Assembly (NCBI GenBank): GCA_034432935.1
Contig: DAOUBD010000005.1
Span: 14,218 to 78,217 of the forward strand
DNA: 64,000 nt
Direction of reading: 5' to 3'
Source: DAOUAG01 sp034432935
Lineage (GTDB): Bacteria; Chloroflexota; Dehalococcoidia; SM23-28-2; RBG-16-64-32
Positions 1 through 7,891 of this stretch are shown one piece after another. The position numbers were made by a program, and so were the translations under genes. The notes below the pieces were generated by a model. It made no database searches. It worked only from the letters and a program-made list of their open reading frames with translations, and was not told the origin of the DNA. The stretch's first letter is position 1; each line of letters starts with the position of its first letter.

Positions 1-9
1 ATCTCGCAT
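1..9 (-). CDS. 5' end of a gene running off the window, possibly an SCP2-type thiolase
   Basis: Only the start codon and two codons (Met-Arg-Asp) lie in the window. The start is supported by a strong ribosome binding site, AAGGAGTGAGGACG, directly in front of the ATG. The gene follows a DUF35 zinc-ribbon gene, whose family normally partners SCP2-type thiolases. The thiolase at 48698 also begins Met-Arg-Asp. Identity as a thiolase is inference from three residues and context. Confidence 0.4.
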
Positions 10-91
10 CGTCCTCACTCCTTACTTCTGTGCCGTGCCCAGCCTGCGGGCCCGGCGCCCGCTGGCCTTCTGCTGGTGACGTCCTTCCCGG

Positions 92-529
92 TCATACCAC
101 CCGGAACTTGGCGGCGATGACATCGTTGCCTTCACGGTCTGTCGCCACCTTCTCCGTGAACATCTTCACCTTCTTGCCGAACCAATCGGTGCTGGGCTTC
201 AGGGGGTCGAGGCCGTAGACGTTCCCCCGCACGGAGACGCCCTCGGGCAGGTCGATGATGGCCGCAACGTAGGGCGCCTCCAGCCCTGGCACCGTCTGGT
301 GTACGACGGAGAAGACGTAGATCTCCCCTTCATCGCTGAACCGGAGCTCCTCGAAGGGCCCTAGCGAGCCGCACTTGCCGCAGGCGAGGCGCTCTCCCAG
401 GAAGGTGGCCCCGCACTCTTTGCAGCGGGACCCCCAGAGATAGGCGGGCTCATTGGGGTAGTTGTCCGGTATGCGCAGAAAGGGCACCAAAGGTTTGATC
501 TTCTTCTCGGTGACGGTCTCTTGGGTCAA
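92..529 (-). CDS. Zn-ribbon/OB-fold DUF35 protein, acyl-CoA/thiolase partner
   Basis: A 145-residue protein with the rubredoxin-like zinc ribbon of the DUF35 family: two cysteine pairs (C-K-E-C and C-G-K-C) near residues 36-54, followed by an OB-fold region (FSVVHQTVPGLEAPYVAAII) typical of acyl-CoA-binding DUF35 proteins. Family members form complexes with SCP2-type thiolases or HMG-CoA synthases and channel acyl-CoA. I chose a TTG start at 529 because AAGGAGG lies 7 bases upstream. A GTG at 556 would add nine residues but has no visible ribosome binding site. The next gene downstream starts at base 9 and may be the thiolase partner. Confidence 0.85.
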   Translation of the reverse strand: MTQETVTEKKIKPLVPFLRIPDNYPNEPAYLWGSRCKECGATFLGERLACGKCGSLGPFEELRFSDEGEIYVFSVVHQTVPGLEAPYVAAIIDLPEGVSVRGNVYGLDPLKPSTDWFGKKVKMFTEKVATDREGNDVIAAKFRVV

Positions 530-612
530 GGGCGAACCTCCTTCTCGCGCTAACACAGGCGCGACTGAGATGTACCACGACTCTTACGTGCACGTCAAGT
601 GCCGGGATGCCA

Positions 613-927
613 TCAGCCCTCCACTACGTGCTGGTCGTCCCGGTCCAGGGGTGGGATGGATAGGCTCATGACCAGCGCCTCGCCCTTGACGGCGCGCACG
701 CTGTGCACCGTCCCCTGCTCGATGCGCACGGTCTCGTAAGGGCGAAGGCGCAGGGTGTGGTCGCCTACGGTGGCCTCCACCTCGTGCTCCAGCACTGTGT
801 AGATCTGGGCGCACTTCTCATGGTAGTGGGGCGCCACGTGCTCCGTCTCCAGCATACGTATGATGCGTATGCTGCACTCCGGCATGGAGACGTGAGAGAG
901 GATCTCGTACATGCCCATGTCGCTCAT
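613..927 (-). CDS. Small cupin-domain protein
   Basis: A 104-residue single-domain cupin. The metal-binding motif is visible: His34-x-His36-x4-Gln41 in the first cupin box (PHYHEKCAQ) and His75 in the second (GTVHSVRA), with a Gly-rich turn between strands. The usual acid (Glu) is replaced by Gln41. Substrate is unknown; such small cupins are often sensors, isomerases or dioxygenase-like. The ATG overlaps the stop of the preceding MocA-like gene by 4 bp, so the two are translationally coupled. Confidence 0.8.
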   Translation of the reverse strand: MSDMGMYEILSHVSMPECSIRIIRMLETEHVAPHYHEKCAQIYTVLEHEVEATVGDHTLRLRPYETVRIEQGTVHSVRAVKGEALVMSLSIPPLDRDDQHVVEG

Positions 928-1532
928 GATTTCACCTGCTCGAAGTAACTGGCCCTGGCTTTCTCATACTCCTCTGGCCGGTTCATGTCCAGTAGCACCA
1001 GGGCAGAGGGGAACTCTATTTCGGTAATCCGGCGCTCGTGCCGCTGGATAACGGCTCGCAGGCCCTGGGTCTCCTCCCGCACCTGCCGCAGCTCCGGCAG
1101 CAGCGAGCCGTCCACGATGAGGGGGTGGCCCCGCTCGCCCTGGTGCACTGGCAGCGTGATCAGGCTGCGCCGCCGAAAGTGCACCTCCACCAGGCGCTTG
1201 CTGACCGAAGCCGGCCGCGGTTGGTCCACGTTCAGGATGACGATCGCCTGCGTGTTATCGGGCAGGGCGGCGGCGCCCACACGGACGGACGAGGCCCGGC
1301 CCTCGGCGTACAGTTCGTTCACGATGGCCTGGGCGCCGGCCCGGTGGACGTAGGGTAGCACCTCGTGCGCGCGGTGGCCCAGGACGACGACGATCGGCGA
1401 CGCTGGAATCTCCGCCAGCTGGGCTAGCTGGTACTCGATCAAGGTCTGCCCGCCCCATTCCAGCAAGGGCTTGGGGGTTCCCATACGGGTTGACTCGCCG
1501 CCGGCCAGCAGGACGGCGGCCACTCCTGCCAC
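924..1532 (-). CDS. MocA/MobA-like nucleotidyltransferase
   Basis: A 202-residue protein with the NTP-transferase signature LLAGGESTRMGTPK near residues 8-21 and a second motif NVDQPRPAS resembling the D-x-P metal-binding segment. MocA attaches CMP to molybdopterin to make the cytosine dinucleotide cofactor used by CoxL/xanthine dehydrogenase-family enzymes. A molybdenum hydroxylase operon lies less than 1 kb upstream on the same strand, which fits that role. It starts at GTG 1532, with an alternative in-frame GTG three codons later. A nucleotidyltransferase of another pathway is possible, because the family is hard to split by sequence alone. Confidence 0.75.
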   Translation of the reverse strand: MAGVAAVLLAGGESTRMGTPKPLLEWGGQTLIEYQLAQLAEIPASPIVVVLGHRAHEVLPYVHRAGAQAIVNELYAEGRASSVRVGAAALPDNTQAIVILNVDQPRPASVSKRLVEVHFRRRSLITLPVHQGERGHPLIVDGSLLPELRQVREETQGLRAVIQRHERRITEIEFPSALVLLDMNRPEEYEKARASYFEQVKS

Positions 1533-1541
1533 GGCCGCCCC

Positions 1542-2387
1542 TCACTCCACGGAGAACAGGGAGTCCAACTTCATGGCCAAGGCCACGTTGCCCGCCAGGT
1601 GCACCTTGCGCATGGTGATGGCGAACACGGGGTTCAGGTCGCCCGTCGAGAGGTCCATCCAGATCTCGGGCTTGGTTTTCAGCTCTAGGTCGAACTTCTC
1701 GGGTGCGCCGTCGGCAGAATCGGCGCGGCCATCGTGGGTATAGACGGTCCACTGACCGCCGCCGGGGCCCTCCATCGTGAACAGGTAGGTGGTGTTCTGG
1801 TCTGCGCCGCGGCTGCTCCAGTAGATCAGGGGCATGTAATGGAAGACGCGGTCCAGGTGGTAATGAACCTGCTCAGGGGTGCTTGCCTCTATCCAGTGGG
1901 GCAGCTTCTTCTTGGCGACTTTGCGGATCTGCTGGTACTGCGATGGGAGGAACAGGTAGCTGGCGTGGAAGAGATCGCGGATGGTGCCCGCACGGTCCCA
2001 GCCGGGGCTGTTGGCCGGGCGGTCCAGGTCGGCTTCGCTGAGTCCTTCCAGCATCTGGAGGTGCTCCTCGAAGGCGGCCTTCATGCGCGCCAGGAGCTCG
2101 GACACGGGGAGGTCGCGCCGCCTGGCCACGCAGGCCTCGTGAAAGGCCGTTGCGTCCTCCCGCTTCTCGAAGCCGGGGATGCTGGCCGGCTCTCCGGCGA
2201 TGGCCTGGCGGGTGAGCGGCAGCGCCTGGTCCTCCTGGGCGCCGACGGTGTTGGCCAGGTGCTCCTTGGCCGTCCACTTGTCCACCTTCTTCTTCCAGTC
2301 GGCATCGTCGAGGCGGCCGAAGCCGTCCAGGCAGCGCTTTAGGGCGCTACTGTAGAACTCTCTTATCTGCTCCTTGCTAGGCTTCAC
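1542..2387 (-). CDS. DinB-like four-helix domain fused to SCP2 sterol-carrier domain
   Basis: A 281-residue protein. The N-terminal ~170 residues are helical and resemble DinB/maleylpyruvate-isomerase-like proteins (WTAKEHLANTVGAQEDQALP; the segment DRAGTIRDLFHASY fits the third helix). The C-terminal ~100 residues resemble an SCP2 lipid-binding domain (YLFTMEGPGGGQWTVYTHDG, then IWMDLSTGDLNPVFAITMRK and the LAGNVALAMKLDSLF end). SCP2 domains bind hydrophobic acyl chains. It lies 9 bp from the MocA-like gene in the same operon as the molybdenum hydroxylase. The function is unknown; a hydrophobic substrate for this operon is an inference. Confidence 0.7.
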   Translation of the reverse strand: MKPSKEQIREFYSSALKRCLDGFGRLDDADWKKKVDKWTAKEHLANTVGAQEDQALPLTRQAIAGEPASIPGFEKREDATAFHEACVARRRDLPVSELLARMKAAFEEHLQMLEGLSEADLDRPANSPGWDRAGTIRDLFHASYLFLPSQYQQIRKVAKKKLPHWIEASTPEQVHYHLDRVFHYMPLIYWSSRGADQNTTYLFTMEGPGGGQWTVYTHDGRADSADGAPEKFDLELKTKPEIWMDLSTGDLNPVFAITMRKVHLAGNVALAMKLDSLFSVE

Positions 2388-2416
2388 TGGCGGCTAAACC
2401 TCCGATCATAGGGTGA

Positions 2417-4732
2417 CTATATATTACCGAGAGCCCGCAATACGCGCTCCGGCGTCAGGGGGAGCTCATGGACGCGGGCGCCACAGGCATCGGCGACGGC
2501 GTTGGCTACGGCAGCGGGGGTGGCGACGATGGAGGGCTCGCCCACGATGCGCGCGCCGTAGGGCCCCTCCTCTGACGGCACCTCCACGATGATGGCTTCT
2601 ATGGGTGGCACATCGGCTGGCGTCGGCAGACGATAGTCCAAGAGGTCGCCGTTGACCAGGCGGCCGCTGCCGTCGAAGAGGAGCTCTTCCCAGAGGGCGA
2701 TGCCCAGGCCCTGGCTGGCGCCACCCTGGATCTGTCCCTCTACGGAGAGAGGGTTGATGGCGAATCCGGCGTCCTGGGCCACGGCCAGACCCAAGACCCT
2801 GACCTGGCCTGTCTCGGTGTCGACCTCCACCTCCGCGGCCTGCGCGGCGAAGCCCGGGGCCCACTTCCGCGTGGCCACCGCCGCCCGCCCGACGACGGCG
2901 GGGTAGGGTGCGCCGAAGTTGGTGCTCAGACGCCCCAGCTTCTGGAAGCTGACCGATCGCTGGGGGTCGCCCTTCACCCTGATCTCGCCATCCCTCATCT
3001 CTAGCTCGTCCTCCGCCGCCGACAGCCTGTCTCTGGCCAGGGCCAGGAGCTGGCGCTTGGCGTCCTCCGCGGCCTCCTTGACGGCCCGGCCGACGGTGTA
3101 GGTGGTCTTGCTGCCGGCGCTCATCCCAGCGTAGGGCGCCGTCTTCGTGTCGCCCGAGGTGACGGAGACCATGGACAGGGGGACGCCCAAGACCTCGGCC
3201 GCGATCTGGCGAAAGGAGGTGTTGGTGCCGGTGATGTCCGAGGAGCCCACCGTAATGTTGATGGTGCCGTCGCTGTTGAGGCAGACGATGGCGCTGGCCG
3301 GCTGGAGGCCGCCCATCCAGCCGCCGACGGCCAGGCCCACGCCGCGCCGCTTCGCTCCTTCCTCTTGCCGGGTGCTGGCGCGGCGGCGCCAGACGCTGCT
3401 CTGGGCGATGGCCTCCAAGCACTCCCGCAGGCCGATGGCAGGGTAGGCCTGGCCTGTGGGAAGGGGATCGCCCGCCGCGACGGCGTTCTTGAGCCGTACC
3501 TCCAGGGGGTCCAGGCCCAGCTCTTTGGCCATCATATCCATATGGCTTTCGATGGCAAAGGTGGCGTTGTGGGCTCCGGGTGCTCGCAGAGCCCCCACGC
3601 TCACCTTGTTGGTCAAGACCTCGTAGCCTTGGATCTCCAGGTTGGGGCAACGGTAGTAGCCACCGACGGCGATGCATCCCGGCAGCATGGGCGCGCCGGG
3701 AAACGCTCCGGAGTCGTAGATCAGGCGGGCCTTGAGGGCCACGAGGGTGCCGTCACGCTTCATCCCAGTCTTCAGCTCGACCCGGGCGAAGGGGGCTGGC
3801 GTGCCTGCCACCATGTCCTCGCGCCGCCCCATAACGTACTTCACGGGCCGCTGCACGGCCATGGCCAGGGCAGCGGTCATGAGCTCCGTCAGAAAGATCT
3901 TGCCGCCGAACCCCCCGCCGACCTCCGTGGCGGTGACCCGGATGCGGTTCTCGGGAACCCCGAGTGTCTGGGCCAGCTCGTCCCGCACGTAGAAGGGGGC
4001 CTGCGTGCTAGTCCAGACCGAGAGCTCCCCGTTGGGGCTGTAGTCTGCCACCGTGGAGTGGGTCTCAATGTAGGCCTGGTGCACCATGCTGGACGTCCAC
4101 ACGCCCTCCACGACACAATCGGCCTCGGCGAAGCCGGCCTCGACATCTCCGCGGCGGAAGGACAGCTGCGACGCGATGTTGGTGGGCTTGCCCCCCTGCT
4201 CCTCTTCGGCCGCTTCCACCGTGACGTGGCCTCGCTCCTCAGAGCGGTCGATCTGGCTGAGGGGAGAACGCACCAAAGGCGCTCCTTCCTCCATGGCTGC
4301 TAGGGGGTCCAGCACGGCCGGCAGCGGCTCGTACTCCACTTGTATGAGGTCCAGCGCTTCCTCGGCCACGTGAGGATCCTCGGCCAGCACCGCCGCCACG
4401 GGTTGGCCGCAGAATAGCACCTCATCTTGAGCGAAGATGATCCCTCGCCGGTTGGACGGGTTCACCTTACAGGGTGGGAGATCGCCCGCGGCCAGGACGG
4501 CGAACACACCAGGCTTGGCGCGGGCCCGCGAGAGGTCGATGGCCTTGATGCGAGCGTGGGCATAGGGGCTGCCCAGTACTTTAGCATGGAGCATCCCGGG
4601 CAGCTTCATGTCTCCCGCGTAGACCGTGCGCCCCGTGACCTTGCCCACGGCATCCTCCCGGGGCACCCGTTGGCCTATCGCCCGATGCCGGGCAGGCTGG
4701 TCCTGTTGCCGGCTCGCGGTAGCTTGCGCCAT
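2417..4732 (-). CDS. Molybdenum hydroxylase large subunit (CoxL/XdhA family)
   Basis: A 771-residue molybdopterin-binding catalytic subunit of the xanthine dehydrogenase family. The N-terminal Ald_Xan_dh_C domain (RVPREDAVGKVTGRTVYAGD) is followed by Mo-cofactor motifs GGGFGGK and QGGASQGLGIALWEE, the latter carrying the glutamate expected to act as base. The active-site loop reads GALRAPGAHNA, not the AYxCSFR of form I CO dehydrogenase, so this is a generic aldehyde/xanthine/aromatic hydroxylase. The substrate cannot be read from sequence. The start has AGAAGGAG upstream. The gene order large-small-medium on the minus strand is medium (5234), small (4758), large. Confidence 0.92.
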   Translation of the reverse strand: MAQATASRQQDQPARHRAIGQRVPREDAVGKVTGRTVYAGDMKLPGMLHAKVLGSPYAHARIKAIDLSRARAKPGVFAVLAAGDLPPCKVNPSNRRGIIFAQDEVLFCGQPVAAVLAEDPHVAEEALDLIQVEYEPLPAVLDPLAAMEEGAPLVRSPLSQIDRSEERGHVTVEAAEEEQGGKPTNIASQLSFRRGDVEAGFAEADCVVEGVWTSSMVHQAYIETHSTVADYSPNGELSVWTSTQAPFYVRDELAQTLGVPENRIRVTATEVGGGFGGKIFLTELMTAALAMAVQRPVKYVMGRREDMVAGTPAPFARVELKTGMKRDGTLVALKARLIYDSGAFPGAPMLPGCIAVGGYYRCPNLEIQGYEVLTNKVSVGALRAPGAHNATFAIESHMDMMAKELGLDPLEVRLKNAVAAGDPLPTGQAYPAIGLRECLEAIAQSSVWRRRASTRQEEGAKRRGVGLAVGGWMGGLQPASAIVCLNSDGTINITVGSSDITGTNTSFRQIAAEVLGVPLSMVSVTSGDTKTAPYAGMSAGSKTTYTVGRAVKEAAEDAKRQLLALARDRLSAAEDELEMRDGEIRVKGDPQRSVSFQKLGRLSTNFGAPYPAVVGRAAVATRKWAPGFAAQAAEVEVDTETGQVRVLGLAVAQDAGFAINPLSVEGQIQGGASQGLGIALWEELLFDGSGRLVNGDLLDYRLPTPADVPPIEAIIVEVPSEEGPYGARIVGEPSIVATPAAVANAVADACGARVHELPLTPERVLRALGNI

Positions 4733-4757
4733 AGCGGTCTCCTTCTAGGGCTGACGC

Positions 4758-5231
4758 CTAATCGAGCTTATTCCATGCCGCCTGGACTATGGCCTCGTAG
4801 ATTTTGGCGTAGCCGGTGCAGCGGCACAGGTTGCCGGCTAGCGCCTCCCGAACGTCGTCCACCGATGGAGACGGCTTCTGCTGCAGAAGCCACCCCGCCA
4901 TCACGATCATCCCCGGGGTGCAGAAGCCGCATTGCACGGCGCCGGCATCGACGAAGGCCCGCTGCACGGGGTGGAGGGCGCCTCCAGCGGCCATGCCCTC
5001 GACGGTGGTGACGGAGCAGCCGTCAGCCTGGGGCGCCAGCACGAGGCACGAGGTGATAGGGCGCCCGTCCAGCAGCACTGTGCATGCTCCGCAGTCGCCC
5101 GTCCCGCAGCCCTCTTTCGGCCCGGTAAGGCCGAGGTGGTCCCGCAGGGTCTCCAGCAAGCTCCAGCGTGGTTCCACCAGCAGCTCGCGGGGCTGGCTGT
5201 TGAGGGTGATGCTGATAGGGTATCTGGCCAT
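4758..5231 (-). CDS. Molybdenum hydroxylase [2Fe-2S] subunit (CoxS family)
   Basis: A 157-residue iron-sulfur subunit with both expected clusters. The N-terminal plant-ferredoxin-type motif is GCGTGDCGACTVLLDG plus a downstream cysteine (ITSCL). The C-terminal helical domain has CGFCTPGM and CRCTGY. It passes electrons from the molybdenum centre to FAD in the neighbouring medium subunit. GAGGAG precedes the ATG. Two bases separate it from the medium-subunit gene, so all three subunits are one operon. Length is normal for the family. Confidence 0.95.
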   Translation of the reverse strand: MARYPISITLNSQPRELLVEPRWSLLETLRDHLGLTGPKEGCGTGDCGACTVLLDGRPITSCLVLAPQADGCSVTTVEGMAAGGALHPVQRAFVDAGAVQCGFCTPGMIVMAGWLLQQKPSPSVDDVREALAGNLCRCTGYAKIYEAIVQAAWNKLD

Positions 5232-5233
5232 TC

Positions 5234-6109
5234 CTAACTCCTCGCTGAGGCCCTGGCCAACGACTCCCGCAGCAGGCGCTCCGTGAGCACCCGGACGAGG
5301 TGGCGGCGATAGGTGGCGGAACCGCGCTGGTCATCTATGGGGGCGCACTCGCCGGCGGCCGTGGCGGCCGCCCGAGCGAAGGTCTCGTCCGAGGCCTTCT
5401 GGCCCTCCAGTGCCGCCTCGGCCCCATGGGCCCGCATCGGCACCGGGCCCACGGCGCCGAGGGCCACCCGTGCGCGGGCGATGCGCGTGCCTTCTACCGT
5501 GAGGGCGATGGCGACGCCGGCCACGGCGATGTCCATTCGGGCCCGCGGGGTCTGGCGCCGGTAGGCCGTGCCGGTGCCCGGCGGCAGCGGCGGAATGCGC
5601 AGCTCTAGCAGGATCTCGCCGTGCTGGAGGGCCGTGAGGCCGGGCCCTTTGAAGAACTCCTGTAAGGGCAGCCTCCGTGTACCCGTAGGGCCAGCGATTA
5701 CGGCCTCGGCGTCCAACGCCAATAGGGGCGGCGCCGTGTCCGCTGAGGGGGCGGCGTTGCATAGGTTGCCGCCCACCGTCGCCATGTGCATCGTCTGTAT
5801 CGAGCCGACCAGGGAGGCGCCCTCTGCCAGGGCTGCGTAGCCGCGGCTGACGCTCTCGGTATGGGCGATCTCCCACATGGGGGTAGTAGCACCGACACGG
5901 AGGCCGCCATCAACCTCGATGCCCCGGAGATCGGGGATACGGTGCAGGCTCACCAGACGCGAGGGGATGGGAAACCGGGTGGAACCCTCCTTCATCTGTG
6001 GCACCAGATCCGTGCCGCCCGCCAGCGGCCGCGCCGCTGACGCTGGGTCCGAGAGGAGTTCGATGGCCTCCTTCAGGGAGCCCGGGGCGAAGTATTCGAA
6101 GTTGCGCAC
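5234..6109 (-). CDS. Molybdenum hydroxylase FAD-binding subunit (CoxM family)
   Basis: A 291-residue FAD subunit. FAD-binding motifs PLAGGTDLVPQMKEG (near residues 28-42) and TVGGNLCNAAPSADTAPPLL (near 111-130) are intact, and a CO_deh_flav_C domain follows (PLPPGTGTAYRRQTPRARMDIA onward). It accepts electrons from the [2Fe-2S] subunit. It starts with GTG, with GAGGAC upstream. It is first in the three-subunit operon and lies 15 bp downstream of the MidA-like gene, so it is probably cotranscribed with it. Confidence 0.94.
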   Translation of the reverse strand: MRNFEYFAPGSLKEAIELLSDPASAARPLAGGTDLVPQMKEGSTRFPIPSRLVSLHRIPDLRGIEVDGGLRVGATTPMWEIAHTESVSRGYAALAEGASLVGSIQTMHMATVGGNLCNAAPSADTAPPLLALDAEAVIAGPTGTRRLPLQEFFKGPGLTALQHGEILLELRIPPLPPGTGTAYRRQTPRARMDIAVAGVAIALTVEGTRIARARVALGAVGPVPMRAHGAEAALEGQKASDETFARAAATAAGECAPIDDQRGSATYRRHLVRVLTERLLRESLARASARS

Positions 6110-6124
6110 AGAGGGTCCTCGAGT

Positions 6125-7318
6125 CTAGCCAGGCAGACCGCCGTCCGGTGTGCCCATTGTAGCCGTACGCGCCCTAGGCGGCCAGAGCCCTATCACCCGC
6201 GCTTCCTCCAGGCCCCTGTATTGGATGAGAACCTTGATGCGGCCTAGGCCAGCGGGGTCTATGAGCTCCAACGCCTGCCGCCTGCGGGCGTAATAGCCCT
6301 CCAGGCCGGCGTCGTCTTCTCCGGGCGGAGCCATGGCCTCACGAATACCCAGGTGGAGCAGGAACTCGCACTGGGTGAGGAGGCCTAGGGTGCTGAGGCC
6401 CGCTTCCTCGCCGGCCCTGCGGATACTGGTGAAGTCCACGTGGGCGGTGATATCCTGGCGCCCCAGGCGGACGTAGGGGTCTGTCGAAGGGTTGTGGCGG
6501 TAGAAGCACATCAGGGTGCCGCTCTTGCGCCAGGGCGCATACAGCTCTGGCGCCACGTAGCCATAGTCCATGGTGAGGAGGAAGCCGCGGCGTAAGGCCG
6601 CCGCCGCCTGGCGCACCCAGCGGACCGCGTCCAGGTTAACCTCGACGCAGCAGCCATCCTGGGGCCGGAGTCCCAGCCCTTGGAAGTAGGCTTCGATCTC
6701 GGGGGTCGAAGGCTCCCGCAGCTCTTCCTGGAAGCTGGAGCCGTCCCAGGTGACAAATATCTCGTAGAGGCGACCGCCCCTGGCGGCTACCCGGTGCACT
6801 GGCATAGAGTCCAGCAGCTCGTTGCTGAAGATGCAGCCGTCAACGTCCGAGGGCACGCTGTCTTGCCAGCGGACGTAGGGGCCGAGTCCGGCGGTTTCCA
6901 GCGTCTCCTTCTGGCGTTCCCGGAGGGCGGGGCTGGCCTCCACGATGGTGTAGGTGAGGGCATCTGCGAAGCCGGGGGCAGCCCGCCTGGCCCAGCGCAG
7001 GATGTCCAGACAGAGGGCGCCCGTGCCTGCGCCGGCCTCCACTGCCTGAAAGCGGGCCGGACGATCCAGGGCCGTCCACATGCCTAGGAGCTGACGGCCG
7101 AGCATGGCGCCGAAGAGGGGCCCGACCTCTGGACTCGTCAGATAGTCGCCCTGGCGGCCCATCTTCTCGCGGCGGGCGCAGTAGTAGCCCAGGCCCGGCT
7201 CGTAAAGGGCCATGGCCATGAACTCTCGGAAGGGGATTCCATCCTCAGCCCGGATGCGCTGGATGATGCGTTCCTTCAGCACGGCGTTTTCGCCAGGGGG
7301 TTCAAACTCAGCGGCCAT
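6125..7318 (-). CDS. MidA/NDUFAF7-type SAM-dependent methyltransferase
   Basis: A 397-residue protein matching the MidA family: N-terminal GIPFREFMAMALYEPGLGYY, then RQGDYLTSPEVGPLFGAMLG, the SAM-binding AVEAGAGTGALCLDIL and SNELLDSMPVHRV. Human NDUFAF7 symmetrically dimethylates an arginine of a complex I subunit; the bacterial targets are not established. It is probably the first gene of the transcript that continues into the molybdenum hydroxylase. The 83 bp to the divergent MarR gene must hold both promoters; I could not assign them confidently. Confidence 0.88.
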   Translation of the reverse strand: MAAEFEPPGENAVLKERIIQRIRAEDGIPFREFMAMALYEPGLGYYCARREKMGRQGDYLTSPEVGPLFGAMLGRQLLGMWTALDRPARFQAVEAGAGTGALCLDILRWARRAAPGFADALTYTIVEASPALRERQKETLETAGLGPYVRWQDSVPSDVDGCIFSNELLDSMPVHRVAARGGRLYEIFVTWDGSSFQEELREPSTPEIEAYFQGLGLRPQDGCCVEVNLDAVRWVRQAAAALRRGFLLTMDYGYVAPELYAPWRKSGTLMCFYRHNPSTDPYVRLGRQDITAHVDFTSIRRAGEEAGLSTLGLLTQCEFLLHLGIREAMAPPGEDDAGLEGYYARRRQALELIDPAGLGRIKVLIQYRGLEEARVIGLWPPRARTATMGTPDGGLPG

Positions 7319-7401
7319 CGCCCATTATGGTATCACCGGCCGCTGGCGCTGGGGCCGAGAGGGGTGGTAAGATGTTAGCATCGACGCAATAGTTGTAATG
7401 A

Positions 7402-7890
7402 GTGCAATCAATGTCCCAGGACGCAGAGCTGCGTAACGAAGCCTTCCAGCTCTTTGGACGTCTCGTCGTCCGGTCCGACCCGTCACGCCTGGAGGCCTGG
7501 GTGGGGCTCGGCCTAACGCTAACGCAACTGCGGGTGCTTTTCATCCTGCGCATGGAGGACGGTCTCTCGGCGCGGGCGCTGGCGGAGCGCCTTGGGGTAA
7601 CTCCTCCCACGCTAACCCGGATCATGGATCGTCTGGTGAGGCACCGGCTGGTGCGGCGGCAGGAGGACGGCGACGACCGGCGGCTGGTGCGCCACTACCT
7701 CTCGGAGTACGGGCGGCAGGCGGTGGAGGAGATGGAACGGACGGGGCGGGCCAGGATGGACAGGGTGTTCGCCCGGCTGAACGATGATCAGGTCCGCCGG
7801 ATTGTGGAGGCGTTGCGCGACCTGACGGCGGCGCAAGAGGCGCTGGAGCAGGAAGAGGCCGGGTGCTTGCGCCAGGAGACGAGGGCGTAG
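7402..7890 (+). CDS. MarR-family transcriptional regulator
   Basis: About 160 residues with a winged helix-turn-helix: LTQLRVLFILRMEDGLSAR, the recognition helix region VTPPTLTRIMDRLV, and the wing RRQEDGDDRRLVRHYLSEYG typical of MarR proteins. These are ligand-responsive repressors, commonly of an adjacent exporter. The stop is one base from the start of the MFS exporter gene, so it likely autoregulates that pair. The start is either GTG 7402 or ATG 7411 three codons later; neither has a clear ribosome binding site. Confidence 0.9.
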   Translation: MQSMSQDAELRNEAFQLFGRLVVRSDPSRLEAWVGLGLTLTQLRVLFILRMEDGLSARALAERLGVTPPTLTRIMDRLVRHRLVRRQEDGDDRRLVRHYLSEYGRQAVEEMERTGRARMDRVFARLNDDQVRRIVEALRDLTAAQEALEQEEAGCLRQETRA

Positions 7891-7891
7891 G

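Noticed and set aside
2417..4732. Form I aerobic CO dehydrogenase (coxL)
   Set aside because: The diagnostic AYxCSFR loop is absent; the site reads GALRAPG.
7366..7412. MarR operator in the midA-marR region
   Set aside because: A loose inverted pattern (TTGTA/TGCAA) is present but too short and mismatched to support.
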